A stretch of 64,000 nucleotides of DNA from DASUAS01 sp963720765 (lineage in GTDB: Bacteria; Actinomycetota; Acidimicrobiia; IMCC26256; DASPTH01), in NCBI GenBank assembly GCA_963720765.1, contig CAVRGS010000012.1, forward strand, positions 1 through 64,000. Reading direction: 5' to 3'. Below, piece after piece: positions 43,158-51,304 of this stretch. Every line of letters starts with the position of its first letter. Position 1 is the stretch's first letter. The notes under the pieces are model-generated. The model did not search any database and was not told the DNA's origin. It saw only the letters and a program-made list of their open reading frames with translations. The position numbers and the translations under genes were made by a program.

Positions 43158-44021
43158 TCAGGTCAGCGCCAGATCCCGGAATGCCGCGGCGGCGGGGGAG
43201 AGCGGGCCGTCGCGGTGGAAGAGGTGCACCGGACGGGTGAGTCGCGGGCGGAGCGACACGACGACCGCACCCAGCGCGGCCGCCTGCTCGGCGAGCGGAC
43301 GGGGGAAGAGGGTGGCGCCGGCGCCCGCCAGCACGAGCGGAAGGATGGCCTCGCGCTGCGCGGTGACGACTGCGATGCGCGGAGTGACGCGTGCCTCGTT
43401 GAACGCGTCTTCGAGCTGGGTGCGGGTGGTCGTGCCCGGGGGCGCGGTCACCAGTGGGAAGCGGGCCAGCGTCGTCACTGCCATCGCGTGCGAGGCGGCG
43501 GCGCCGGGCGGCAAGACCGCGAGCAGATCCTGGTGGCCGAGCGCGTGACTGGTGAACCCCGCGTCGGCAACCGGTTCGGCGGTGATCCCGAGCTCCGACT
43601 CGCCGCTCGCCACGAGCTCGACGAGCCGAATGGCGTCGGCGGGATCGGCGAGCGCGATGTCGATGCCGGGGTGGGCGACGCGGAACGCACCCACGAGCGG
43701 CGCCACCGGATCGGCGGCGAGGGTGGGGAGCGCCACGAGGTCGAGGCGTCCGGCGGCGAGCCCGGCCACGGCTGCCACCGCGGCACGACCCGTCTCCACG
43801 TCGCGCAGCACCTGACGGGCCGGCTCGACCAGCGCGTCGCCGGCCGCGGTGAGCAGCACCCGCCGGCCGACGCGGTGGAACAAGGGTGTTCCCAGTTCGC
43901 CCTCGAGCTCTCGGATGGCTTGCGACACCGAGGGTTGCGACACGTGACCGGCTTCGGCCGCCCGGGTCATGCCCCCGTGGTCGACCACGGCGAGGAACAG
44001 CCGAAGCCTGCGGAGATCCAT
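43158..44021 (-). CDS. LysR-family transcriptional regulator
   Basis: A 287-residue LysR protein. The N-terminal winged helix reads LRLFLAVVDHGGMTRAAEAG, then VSQPSVSQAIRELEGELGTPL; residues ~90-285 form the two-lobe effector domain (LVALPTLAADPVAPLVGAF, ELGITAEPVADAG). It is divergent from the TauE/SafE permease gene across a perfect 7-bp inverted repeat, so it most likely controls that permease and itself. Its exact inducer is unknown; sulfur or organic acids are plausible. Confidence 0.92.
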   Translation of the reverse strand: MDLRRLRLFLAVVDHGGMTRAAEAGHVSQPSVSQAIRELEGELGTPLFHRVGRRVLLTAAGDALVEPARQVLRDVETGRAAVAAVAGLAAGRLDLVALPTLAADPVAPLVGAFRVAHPGIDIALADPADAIRLVELVASGESELGITAEPVADAGFTSHALGHQDLLAVLPPGAAASHAMAVTTLARFPLVTAPPGTTTRTQLEDAFNEARVTPRIAVVTAQREAILPLVLAGAGATLFPRPLAEQAAALGAVVVSLRPRLTRPVHLFHRDGPLSPAAAAFRDLALT

Positions 44022-44034
44022 AAGCAAAGCTAAT

Positions 44035-44052
44035 GTAGTTCACAGGAACTAC
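44035..44052. promoter_or_regulatory. LysR-type operator, inverted repeat
   Basis: GTAGTTC (44035-44041) and GAACTAC (44046-44052) form a perfect inverted repeat with spacer ACAG in the gap between the LysR gene and the TauE-type permease. LysR regulators bind such T-N11-A palindromes. TACATT (complement of about 44031-44036) is a -10 candidate for the LysR gene and partly overlaps the site, which fits autorepression. Confidence 0.65.
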
Positions 44053-44091
44053 GTCTTGGACTTCTTCATCGGATGGGCGGACGATGGACGG

Positions 44092-44838
44092 GTGCAACTC
44101 GTCTGGATCGCCGCGGTCGGTGCCCTGGTGGGCTTCCTCGGCGGCCTCTTCGGCAAGGGGGGCTCGGCGATCGCCACTCCGTTGCTCGACGTCGGCGGGG
44201 TCGCACCGATCTCGGCCGTGGCGTCGCCGTTGCCGGCGACCATCCCCGGCACACTGGCCGCGGCCTACGCGTACTGGCAGGAACGGCTCGTCGACTGGGA
44301 GGTCGTGCGCTGGTCGGTGGCGTTCGGCGTTCCCGCGACCGTCGCCGGCGCGTACGCGACGAAGTGGATCGGCGGGACGGCCCTCGTCGTCGCGAGCGAG
44401 GTCATCGTGGCCGCACTGGGCGCGAGGTTCCTGCTGAATCCTTCCGACCCCCACGAGCACCTGGCTCTGCCACCCCCCGCGCCACGCGCCCGCTTGGTCG
44501 CGGTCGCGCTCGTCGTCGGGACGCTCTCTGGCCTCCTCGCCAACAGCGGCGGGTTCCTGCTGGCGCCGCTCTACATCGTCGTGCTCCGCAAGCCGATCAA
44601 GGTCGCGTTCGCGTGCTCGCTCGTCGTCGCGGCTGCGCTGGCGGTGCCGGGCACGATCGTGCACGCGCTGCTCGGTCACATCGACTGGGGCGTGGTCGCG
44701 GTGTTCGGCGTGACCTCCATCCCGCTGTCGTACGTCGGCGGCCGCGTCGCCATCCGCACGCACGCACCGAAGCTGGAACGGCTCTACGGAGCCGGTCTGC
44801 TCGCGATCGGACTCGTCACCCTTGCGATGACCGCCTGA
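44092..44838 (+). CDS. TauE/SafE-family sulfite/anion exporter-type permease
   Basis: A 248-residue membrane protein with about seven hydrophobic helices. VGALVGFLGGLFGKGGSAIA (first repeat) and VGTLSGLLANSGGFLLAPLY (second repeat) are the paired TauE signatures with G-x-G-GG kinks. The family moves sulfite, sulfoacetate, taurine-derived anions or other organic anions. GTG 44092 (MQLVWIAAVG) is chosen because it begins the first helix; an upstream TTG is possible. It is probably controlled by the divergent LysR. Confidence 0.87.
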   Translation: MQLVWIAAVGALVGFLGGLFGKGGSAIATPLLDVGGVAPISAVASPLPATIPGTLAAAYAYWQERLVDWEVVRWSVAFGVPATVAGAYATKWIGGTALVVASEVIVAALGARFLLNPSDPHEHLALPPPAPRARLVAVALVVGTLSGLLANSGGFLLAPLYIVVLRKPIKVAFACSLVVAAALAVPGTIVHALLGHIDWGVVAVFGVTSIPLSYVGGRVAIRTHAPKLERLYGAGLLAIGLVTLAMTA

Positions 44839-44844
44839 GCGGCG

Positions 44845-45606
44845 TCAGCTCGGTTCGTCGCGTGTCACTGCCAGCACCGCGTCGCGCAGCTCGGGGCGAC
44901 AGATCAGGAGGTCGGGGAGATAGGGCTCCGGCCGGTTGTACTCGAGCGGTGAGCCGTCGAGGCGTGACACGTGCAGGCCCGCGGCCGCCGCCACGCCGAC
45001 GGGTGCTGCGGAGTCCCACTCGTACTGCCCGCCGCTGTGCGCGTAGACGTCGACGTCACCGAGCACGACGGCCATCGCCTTGGCGCCGGCGGACCCGAGT
45101 GCCACCAGCTCGCCACCCAGGCGCTCGGCGAGCAGCTCGGCGACGGCAGGCGGACGGGTGCGGCTCACCACGAGGCGGGGTGGCCCTCCGGAGGGCGGGG
45201 CGAGGTGTGTTGCGGGTGAGGCGTTCAACGTGAGGCCGCGCGCCGGCAGCGCGACGGCCGCGGCTTCGATCTGCCCGTCGATCCACAACGCCACGTGCAC
45301 CGCCCAGTCGGTGCGCCCTTCCTCGCCGAACTCGCGCGTCCCGTCGAGCGGGTCCACGATCCAGACGCGCGACGCCGACAGTCGCGCCGCGTCGTCGACG
45401 CCCTCCTCCGACAGCACCGCATCGTCGGGGTGCGATGCCGCGAGCGCGGCGACGATGAAGTCGTGTGACGACCGGTCGCCCTGCGCCTTCACCTCCGCGG
45501 CTTCGGTGCCGGCCGCGTGGAGGGTGGCGCGGAGCGCAACGAGACGCTGACCGGCTTCGGTGGCGATGGCGGCGGCGTCGCGATGGTCGTCAGGGGTTGC
45601 TGTCAC
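44845..45606 (-). CDS. cysQ: 3'(2'),5'-bisphosphate nucleotidase / inositol monophosphatase family
   Basis: A 253-residue IMPase-fold phosphatase. VLSEEGVDDAARL, the metal-binding VWIVDPLDGTREFGE and YEWDSAAPVGVAAAAGLHVS are all present; EF after DGTR and the short N-terminus match CysQ, which removes the 3'-phosphate of PAP/PAPS during sulfate assimilation. Inositol-phosphate phosphatase is the main alternative. The GTG start at 45604-45606 gives MTATPDDHRD. It is convergent with the permease gene (6 bp apart), in keeping with a sulfur theme. Confidence 0.88.
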   Translation of the reverse strand: MTATPDDHRDAAAIATEAGQRLVALRATLHAAGTEAAEVKAQGDRSSHDFIVAALAASHPDDAVLSEEGVDDAARLSASRVWIVDPLDGTREFGEEGRTDWAVHVALWIDGQIEAAAVALPARGLTLNASPATHLAPPSGGPPRLVVSRTRPPAVAELLAERLGGELVALGSAGAKAMAVVLGDVDVYAHSGGQYEWDSAAPVGVAAAAGLHVSRLDGSPLEYNRPEPYLPDLLICRPELRDAVLAVTRDEPS

Positions 45607-45664
45607 GACGGGCGACGCTAGCCCGGTGCTGGCGATCCGGTCGCGGTTCGGCGAGGATGGAGCC

Positions 45665-46063
45665 ATGGATGACATCCGCGCTCGGGGCCGCGACACCGTG
45701 GTCCGGCCGTGGCTCGCGCTGCTGGGCGATGTCGCGGTCCTCGTCGTGTTCGTGCTCGTCGGCCGGCGCAGCCACCACGAGGACGCGGGGTTCACCGGGT
45801 TCCTGCGCGTGTGGTGGCCGTTCGCGGTCGCGCTCGGCGTGGCGTGGATCGTCGCCGGGCTCTGGCGCGCACCGCTCGAGTGGGTGCGAGCGATGGCGGC
45901 GTGGCTGGTGACGGTCGCGCTCGGCATGGCGTTGCGCATCGCGGTGCAGGATCGCGAGTTCAAGGTCGCATTCACCATCGTGACCCTGCTCTTCGTCGGC
46001 GCGGGGATGCTCGGCTGGCGAGCAGCCGCGCGCTGGCGCAGGTCACGCTCTCTCCGCCCCTAG
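45665..46063 (+). CDS. DUF3054 membrane protein
   Basis: A 132-residue protein with four hydrophobic helices: LALLGDVAVLVVFVLVGRRSH, VWWPFAVALGVAWIVAGLW, VRAMAAWLVTVALGMALRIAV and AFTIVTLLFVGAGMLGWRAA. The opening D-x-x-x-V-x-x-F-x-x-x-GRRSH is characteristic of DUF3054. Function unknown. The ATG follows GGAGCC. The end lies before a strong hairpin shared with the convergent ferric-reductase-type gene. Confidence 0.85.
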   Translation: MDDIRARGRDTVVRPWLALLGDVAVLVVFVLVGRRSHHEDAGFTGFLRVWWPFAVALGVAWIVAGLWRAPLEWVRAMAAWLVTVALGMALRIAVQDREFKVAFTIVTLLFVGAGMLGWRAAARWRRSRSLRP

Positions 46064-46101
46064 GACGGCGAGAGCGCCAGCGAGCGACACGGCACGCGAC
46101 G

Positions 46102-46134
46102 AGCCCCGAGACTCCGGGGGCGGAGCTCGGGGCT
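46102..46134. terminator. strong bidirectional terminator hairpin
   Basis: AGCCCCGAGACTCC (46102-46115) pairs with GGAGCTCGGGGCT (46122-46134) around the loop GGGGGC, with a single A bulge. The stem is very GC-rich and stands between two convergent genes. No U-tract follows, as is common for actinobacterial terminators. Confidence 0.8.
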
Positions 46135-46223
46135 TCGTCGAGGCGGCGAGCGGGTCGGCGGTACGGGGACGGCACCGGCACGCTGCCTCGACACGTTGCC
46201 CGGCCGGTGCCGGGGCCGAAACG

Positions 46224-46811
46224 TCAGCCCGCGACACCTCGGCCTGCGGGCACCCGAGCCGAGCGGGCCACGGCCCGTTGCTCCTCGGCGTCGTTGCGCC
46301 ACACGTACAGCGCCGTCGAGCCGAACACCGCCGCGATGCCGATCATCACCGCGGCCGTCGAGGCGAGCACGGCCTTGGCGTCGGTACCAGCCGTGAGCAT
46401 GTGCACCGTGGTCATCGCGAACAGGAAGTAGCTCAGCAGGTGCACCGCGTGCCACGCCCGCTTCGACATGCGGTTGCGCAGGAGCGAGGTGATCTCGATC
46501 GCGGCGAGCAGGTACATCCCGACGATGCCCCAGGCGACGGCCAGCGGGTGCCACGAGCCGGTGAACGGCACGAGCACGTCGGTGAGCCCGAAGCTGGTGT
46601 AGCTGTCGAGCATGATCCCGGCCACGTGCACGCCGACGAACACGACGGCCAGCGCGCCGAGGTAGCGGTGCAGGCTGAGCAGCCACGCCGGCCCGGGCTT
46701 GCGCCCGAGCACCTTCGTCGCGAGCAGCAGCCCCCACACGATCGTGGCGAGGATCAGCGCCCAGGCGACGACGCCGCTCGACCGGGCGACGTACCAGGGG
46801 ATCTTGTCCAT
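46224..46811 (-). CDS. ferric reductase-like transmembrane heme protein
   Basis: A 195-residue membrane protein with about five to six helices. WYVARSSGVVAWALILATIVW, LLSLHRYLGALAVVFVGVHV and AWHAVHLLSYFLFAMTTVHML contain paired His residues spaced as heme ligands, as in ferric reductase/YedZ-MsrQ domains. It would carry electrons across the membrane, for iron reduction or repair of methionine sulfoxide. The ATG is three bases after the stop of a Ser-rich membrane-anchored protein, so the two are co-translated. Confidence 0.85.
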   Translation of the reverse strand: MDKIPWYVARSSGVVAWALILATIVWGLLLATKVLGRKPGPAWLLSLHRYLGALAVVFVGVHVAGIMLDSYTSFGLTDVLVPFTGSWHPLAVAWGIVGMYLLAAIEITSLLRNRMSKRAWHAVHLLSYFLFAMTTVHMLTAGTDAKAVLASTAAVMIGIAAVFGSTALYVWRNDAEEQRAVARSARVPAGRGVAG

Positions 46812-46814
46812 CGG

Positions 46815-47231
46815 TCAGCTTCCTCCGCTGCTGGTGTGCGACGACGAGGCGCCCGACGACGAGCTCGCACTCGACGACGAGTTCGACCGCGTTCCGCTCG
46901 TCGTCGCGCTGCGGGCAGCGGTCGCCGACGGCGAGTCGTCCGACTCGCCGGAGCTCTCCGACGACGACGTCCTGCCACTGGCGGTGCTCGTCTTCGTCGA
47001 GCTCGCGGCGGTCTGCGTCGTGCTCGCAGCCTGTCCGTCGTGCCAGGCGAGCGCACCGCCGAGCGAGAGCATCGCAGCAACGCTCAGCGCGGTGGCGGCC
47101 TTGCGGGCCCGCGCGGCACGGGGCTTGCGCTTGGGTCGGTCGGCACCGGTCCGAGGGACGGCGGCGCGCCCGGGGGGAGGGGTTCGGGAATCGACGGAGT
47201 CGGCAGGGTTGGAAGCGGGGTGCTCGTCCAT
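46815..47231 (-). CDS. Ser/Thr-rich membrane-anchored low-complexity protein
   Basis: A 138-residue protein. A basic N-terminus (RPKRKPRAARARKAAT) is followed by a single membrane helix at ~50-65 (ALSVAAMLSLGGALAW) and then about 70 residues made almost only of Ser, Thr, Ala and Gly with a few Asp/Glu. The tail is outside the cell and probably extended or glycosylated. It is in an operon with the ferric-reductase-like gene. It may be a tether or a cap for an unseen electron-transfer partner. The ATG was chosen just before the basic region; the frame is open upstream as a shadow. Confidence 0.6.
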   Translation of the reverse strand: MDEHPASNPADSVDSRTPPPGRAAVPRTGADRPKRKPRAARARKAATALSVAAMLSLGGALAWHDGQAASTTQTAASSTKTSTASGRTSSSESSGESDDSPSATAARSATTSGTRSNSSSSASSSSGASSSHTSSGGS

Positions 47232-47342
47232 GGTCGTGAAGGTACGGACGGGCGGTGAGGGAGCCGCCAGAGCGGGGTAAGAGACACCGAAGAATGACGG
47301 GCGCACCGCAGCCACGACGGCCGCGAACGGCAAACTCCCGAA

Positions 47343-48929
47343 ATGAAACCGAAACCTGGGGCAACTAAACCCTTGGAGGTGGGCGACCTCCTCGATGGAT
47401 ACACACCCGAGACCGCGTGGGACGAGATGTTCGCGGGTCCTGACGAGCCGCGGTCGCACTACGAATCCCTGCACCAGGTCCTCGGCACCCTTTCGCGCGA
47501 CGACTTCGAGGTGCGCTGCGCGGCGCGCGACCGCGCGTTCCACGACCAGGGCATCACGTTCTCCCACTCCGGTGAGGAGCGGCCGTTCCCGCTCGACCTG
47601 GTGCCGCGCATCATCGACGCCGACGAGTGGGCGGTGGTGGAGTCGGGCGTCCGCCAGCGGGTGCTCGCGCTCGAGCGCTTCCTCGCCGACGTCTACGGGC
47701 CCGGTGAGATCCTGGCCGACGGTGTGGTGCCGCGTCGCCTCGTGGCCAGCTCGTCGCACTACCACCGGTGCGTGCACGGTCTCGATCCTGCGGGCGGCGT
47801 GCGCGTGCACGTCGCGGGGGTCGATCTCGTGCGCGACGGCGCGGGTGCGTTCCGCGTGTTGGAGGACAACCTCCGCACTCCCTCGGGCATCTCGTACGTG
47901 GTGGAGAACCGTCGGGCCATGACCCACGTGTTCCCCGAGCTGTTCGCCAGCCACCGGATCCGTCGGGTCGCCGACTACCCGCTGCGTCTGCTCGAGGCCT
48001 TCCGCTCCACCGCGCCGCCCGGGGTCAACGACCCGTGCGTGGTCGTGCTCTCGCCCGGCATCCACAACGCCGCGTACTTCGAGCACTCGTTCCTCGCCCG
48101 CCAGATGGGCGTCGAGCTGGTCGAGGGCCGCGACCTCGTGTGTCGCGACCAGCACGTGTACATGCGCACGACCGCCGGCGAGCAGCGTGTCGACGTCGTG
48201 TACCGGCGCGTCGACGACGACTTCCTCGACCCCGTGCACTTCCGACCCGACTCGGTGCTCGGCTGCGCCGGCATCCTCAACGCGGCGCGCGCGGGCAACG
48301 TCACCATCGCCAACGCGCCGGGCAACGGTGTCGCCGACGACAAGGCCATCTACCAGTACGTGCCCGCGATGATCGAGTACTACCTCGGCGAGGTCCCGAT
48401 CCTCGCCAACGTCGAGACCTACCGCCTCGAGGATTCCGAGGTCTGTGCGTGGGCGTTGGACCGCGTGGACCAGCTGGTGTTCAAGCCGGTCGACGGCTCG
48501 GGAGGCAAGGGCATCGTGATCGGCCCCGCTGCCAGCGAGGCCACGCTCGCCGACATCCGGGTGAAGGTGCGCGACGACCCGCGCGGCTGGATCGCGCAGG
48601 AGCCGGTCGCGTTGTCGACCGCGCCGACCTACGTCGACGGGCAGATGGGCGCGCGACACCTCGACCTTCGGCCGTTCGCGGTCAACGACGGACGCGACGT
48701 GTGGGTGGTGCCCGGTGGGCTCACCCGGGTCGCGCTGCCGGCGCACAGCCTGATCGTGAACTCGAGTCAGGGCGGCGGCTCCAAGGACACGTGGGTGCTC
48801 GCCTCTCCCGATTCGCGTGGAAGTGAGGTCTCGCCCCCGGTGCCAACCGGCGCCGCCCCCCGACCGATGCACTCGTCGGCCCCTGCGCTCGGCCCGCTGC
48901 CCGAGCAGGACTCGCAGCAGCAGCAATGA
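47343..48929 (+). CDS. circularly permuted ATP-grasp type 2 protein (DUF404/407)
   Basis: A 528-residue ATP-grasp ligase-fold protein. GITFSHSGEERPFPLDLVPR and RVLALERFLADVYG are the N-terminal block; FRVLEDNLRTPSGISYVVENR is the diagnostic motif; LVFKPVDGSGGKGIVIG is the nucleotide loop; LRPFAVNDGRDVWVVPGGLTRVA and NSSQGGGSKDTWVL end the domain. After ~residue 490 a Ser/Pro/Gln-rich tail extends the protein. These enzymes always sit with alpha-E and transglutaminase-like genes and probably make an unknown peptide or amide. Start MKPKPGATKP at 47343 lacks a good Shine-Dalgarno sequence. Confidence 0.92.
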   Translation: MKPKPGATKPLEVGDLLDGYTPETAWDEMFAGPDEPRSHYESLHQVLGTLSRDDFEVRCAARDRAFHDQGITFSHSGEERPFPLDLVPRIIDADEWAVVESGVRQRVLALERFLADVYGPGEILADGVVPRRLVASSSHYHRCVHGLDPAGGVRVHVAGVDLVRDGAGAFRVLEDNLRTPSGISYVVENRRAMTHVFPELFASHRIRRVADYPLRLLEAFRSTAPPGVNDPCVVVLSPGIHNAAYFEHSFLARQMGVELVEGRDLVCRDQHVYMRTTAGEQRVDVVYRRVDDDFLDPVHFRPDSVLGCAGILNAARAGNVTIANAPGNGVADDKAIYQYVPAMIEYYLGEVPILANVETYRLEDSEVCAWALDRVDQLVFKPVDGSGGKGIVIGPAASEATLADIRVKVRDDPRGWIAQEPVALSTAPTYVDGQMGARHLDLRPFAVNDGRDVWVVPGGLTRVALPAHSLIVNSSQGGGSKDTWVLASPDSRGSEVSPPVPTGAAPRPMHSSAPALGPLPEQDSQQQQ

Positions 48930-48963
48930 GGCCGATCATGTCCTCTCGTTCCAGGCTGCACCC

Positions 48964-49898
48964 GTGCTGAGCCGCATCGCCGAGTCGCTGTACTGGATCG
49001 GGCGCTACATCGAGCGCGCCGAAGACACCGCGCGTCTCCTCGACGTCCACTACCACCTCCTCCTCGAAGACCGTCGCGCCGACGAGAGCGCGGTGTGCGG
49101 TGCGCTCCTCGACGCCATGGGCGCGCCACCAGAGATCATCGGTGGATCGCCGAACGCGGCCACCGTCACCGCACTGCTCGCGCAGGACCTCACCTTCTCC
49201 GGTTCGATCACGTGCTCGATCGGCGCGGCGTGGGAGAACGCGCGCGGCGCGCGCGAGGCGTTGTCGTCGGAGTTGTGGGAGACGCTCAACACGACGTACC
49301 GGGAGGTGGGGAGTCGGGCCCGAGCCGGCACCGGTCCCGCCCGCCACGAGTTCTTCGGCTGGGTGCGCGACCGCTCTGCCGCGTGCAACGGCATCGTCGA
49401 CGCGACGATGAGCCGTGACGACGGCTGGCGGTTCTTCTCGGTCGGGCGCAGCCTCGAGCGTGCCGACATGACGACCCGGTTGTTGAGCGCGCGCTACGGC
49501 GACTCGTTCGGGCGCACCGGCTGGACCACGACGCTCCGGAGCTGCTCCGCGTACGAGGCCTACCTGCGCGCGTACCGGCACGCGGTCGACGCCGGCCACC
49601 GCGGTGGAGTTCCTGCTGCTCGACCGTCTCTTCCCGCGGTCGGTGTTCCACACGCTCACCACCGCCGACAACAGCCTCGCCGAGCTCGATCCCCGTGCCG
49701 CGCGCGCCGGCGTCGACGACGAAGCACGGCGTCGCCTCGGTCGCGTGCTGTGCGGAGCTCGAGTTCCTGCACCTCGACGAGGCGATGGACGACCTGCCCG
49801 CGCTGCTGGCGCGCCTGCAGCACGAGTGCGCCGACGTGCACGCCGCCATCGCGCGCCGGTACTTCCGGGAGACCCGCGTGATCGAGTGGAGCGTCTGA
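48964..49898 (+). CDS. alpha-E domain protein (DUF403), two frameshifts
   Basis: About 310 residues after removing two extra bases, near 49592 and 49754. MLSRIAESLYWIGRYIERAED is the family N-terminus; FFSVGRSLERADMTTRLL is the second repeat; VEFLLLDRLFPRSVFHTL and LEFLHLDEAMDDLPALLARL come from the other frames, ending RYFRETRVIEWSV. Alpha-E proteins are all-helical partners of the ATP-grasp enzymes with no known catalysis. The GTG at 48964 is 34 bases after the ATP-grasp stop, and the next gene begins two bases after this stop. Confidence 0.88.
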
Positions 49899-49899
49899 C

Positions 49900-50748
49900 G
49901 TGTCCTGGCGCCTGAAGGTCCGACACACGACCGCATACCAGTACTCGGGGGTGATCCACGCGTCGTACAACGAGGCGCGCATCTCGCCGCTCGACACGCC
50001 GAACCAGTTCACGTTGGAACACCGGGTCGAGGTGCACCCCGCGGCCAACCTCTTCCGCTACCGCGACTACTGGGGCAGCCGGGTCCATGCGTTCGACCTG
50101 CACCAGCCCCACACGGAGCTGACCGTGGTCGGCTCGTCGCTGGTCGAGACCGCGCAGCGCACGCCGAACCTCGACGAATCGGTGGCATGGGATGCCATCG
50201 ACGCGCCCGGACTGACCGATCGCTTCTTCGAGTACCTCGACGACACGCGCACGACCGAGTCCGACGACGCCATCCGCCAGGTGGCGCGCGAGCTGCGCGA
50301 GGTGCCGAGCCCGGCGGTCGCACTCGAGCAGCTCGGCGAGTGGCTCCGTGCGCACGTGGAGTACGAGACCGGCACGACCAGCGTGTCGACGACCGCGGTC
50401 GAGGTGCTGCGCGCCGGCCGCGGCGTGTGCCAGGACTACGCGCACCTCGGGATCTCCGTGCTGCGCGCGGCCGGGATCCCGGCGCGGTACGCGTCGGGCT
50501 ACCTCTATCCCGACGAACTCGGCGGTGTGATCGGGGAGACCCATCGGGGCGAGAGCCACGCCTGGCTCGAGGCGTGGGTCGGCGACTGGCACCCCGTCGA
50601 TCCCACCAGCGGTTCACCCGTGGCCGAGCGTCACGTGCTCGTCGCGCGTGGCCGCGACTACTCCGACGTCGCGCCGCTGAAGGGCGTGTACCACGGCGGT
50701 CCGAGCCACTCGCTCGACGTCGCCGTGGAGCTCACCCGCGTCGCGTGA
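49900..50748 (+). CDS. transglutaminase-like cysteine protease-fold protein
   Basis: A 282-residue protein. An N-terminal beta region (MSWRLKVRHTTAYQYSGVIHA) is followed by the transglutaminase core: catalytic Cys in GRGVCQDYAHLGI, His in GESHAWLEAWV and Asp in HPVDPTSG. It ends RDYSDVAPLKGVYHGG, typical of the group paired with alpha-E and ATP-grasp proteins. It may cleave or cross-link the product of the ATP-grasp enzyme. GTG 49900 overlaps neither neighbour but follows the previous stop at once. Confidence 0.93.
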   Translation: MSWRLKVRHTTAYQYSGVIHASYNEARISPLDTPNQFTLEHRVEVHPAANLFRYRDYWGSRVHAFDLHQPHTELTVVGSSLVETAQRTPNLDESVAWDAIDAPGLTDRFFEYLDDTRTTESDDAIRQVARELREVPSPAVALEQLGEWLRAHVEYETGTTSVSTTAVEVLRAGRGVCQDYAHLGISVLRAAGIPARYASGYLYPDELGGVIGETHRGESHAWLEAWVGDWHPVDPTSGSPVAERHVLVARGRDYSDVAPLKGVYHGGPSHSLDVAVELTRVA

Positions 50749-50781
50749 TCGTGGTCGTCTCAGAGCGCGAAACCCGGCGGG

Positions 50782-50787
50782 TAAGGT
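50782..50787 (+). promoter_or_regulatory. leaderless -10 box for coxS
   Basis: TAAGGT ends seven bases before ATG 50795, with no Shine-Dalgarno motif. This matches the recurring leaderless spacing and marks the start of the coxSML transcript. Confidence 0.5.
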
Positions 50788-50794
50788 CGGCCGC

Positions 50795-51304
50795 ATGGCC
50801 GCACCGACACCCGAGGTTTCCATCGCGCTCACCGTCAACGGGGTCGCGACCGAGCACGAGGTCGAGTCCCGCACCCTCCTCGTGCACTACCTGCGCGAGG
50901 TGGTCGGCCTCACCGGTACCAACATCGGCTGCGATTCCACGTCGTGTGGCGCGTGCACCGTGCTGCTCGACGGTGAGTCGGTGAAGTCGTGCACGGTCCT
51001 CGCGGCCCAGGCTGACGGCAGCTCGGTCATCACCATCGAGGGACTCGCCGACGGCGAGACGCTGCACCCGATGCAGGCCGCGTTCCGCGAGCACCACGGC
51101 CTGCAGTGTGGGTACTGCACGCCCGGCATGGTGATGGCAGCGGTGTCGTTGGCGGACGAAGGCATCTCTGCGAAGGGAGCTGCGCTCACCGAGGACGAGG
51201 TGCGCGTCGGTCTGGAGGGCAACCTCTGCCGCTGCACGGGCTACCACAACATCGTCGCCGCGGTGGTGGCGGGTTCAGCCGACATGGCCGGGAGCGCGAC
51301 GTGA
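50795..51304 (+). CDS. coxS: molybdenum hydroxylase small (2Fe-2S) subunit
   Basis: A 169-residue iron-sulfur subunit of the xanthine oxidase/CO dehydrogenase family. NIGCDSTSCGACTVLLDG binds the plant-type 2Fe-2S cluster; LQCGYCTPGMVMAAV and GNLCRCTGYHNIV bind the second cluster. It carries electrons from the Mo site to FAD. The gene overlaps coxM (GTGA). Its order S-M-L here differs from the M-S-L order of true CO-oxidising operons. Confidence 0.95.
   Translation: MAAPTPEVSIALTVNGVATEHEVESRTLLVHYLREVVGLTGTNIGCDSTSCGACTVLLDGESVKSCTVLAAQADGSSVITIEGLADGETLHPMQAAFREHHGLQCGYCTPGMVMAAVSLADEGISAKGAALTEDEVRVGLEGNLCRCTGYHNIVAAVVAGSADMAGSAT

Noticed and set aside
47232..48926. Extension of the serine-rich protein frame to 703 residues
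   Set aside because: It runs antisense through the ATP-grasp gene with no recognisable sequence.
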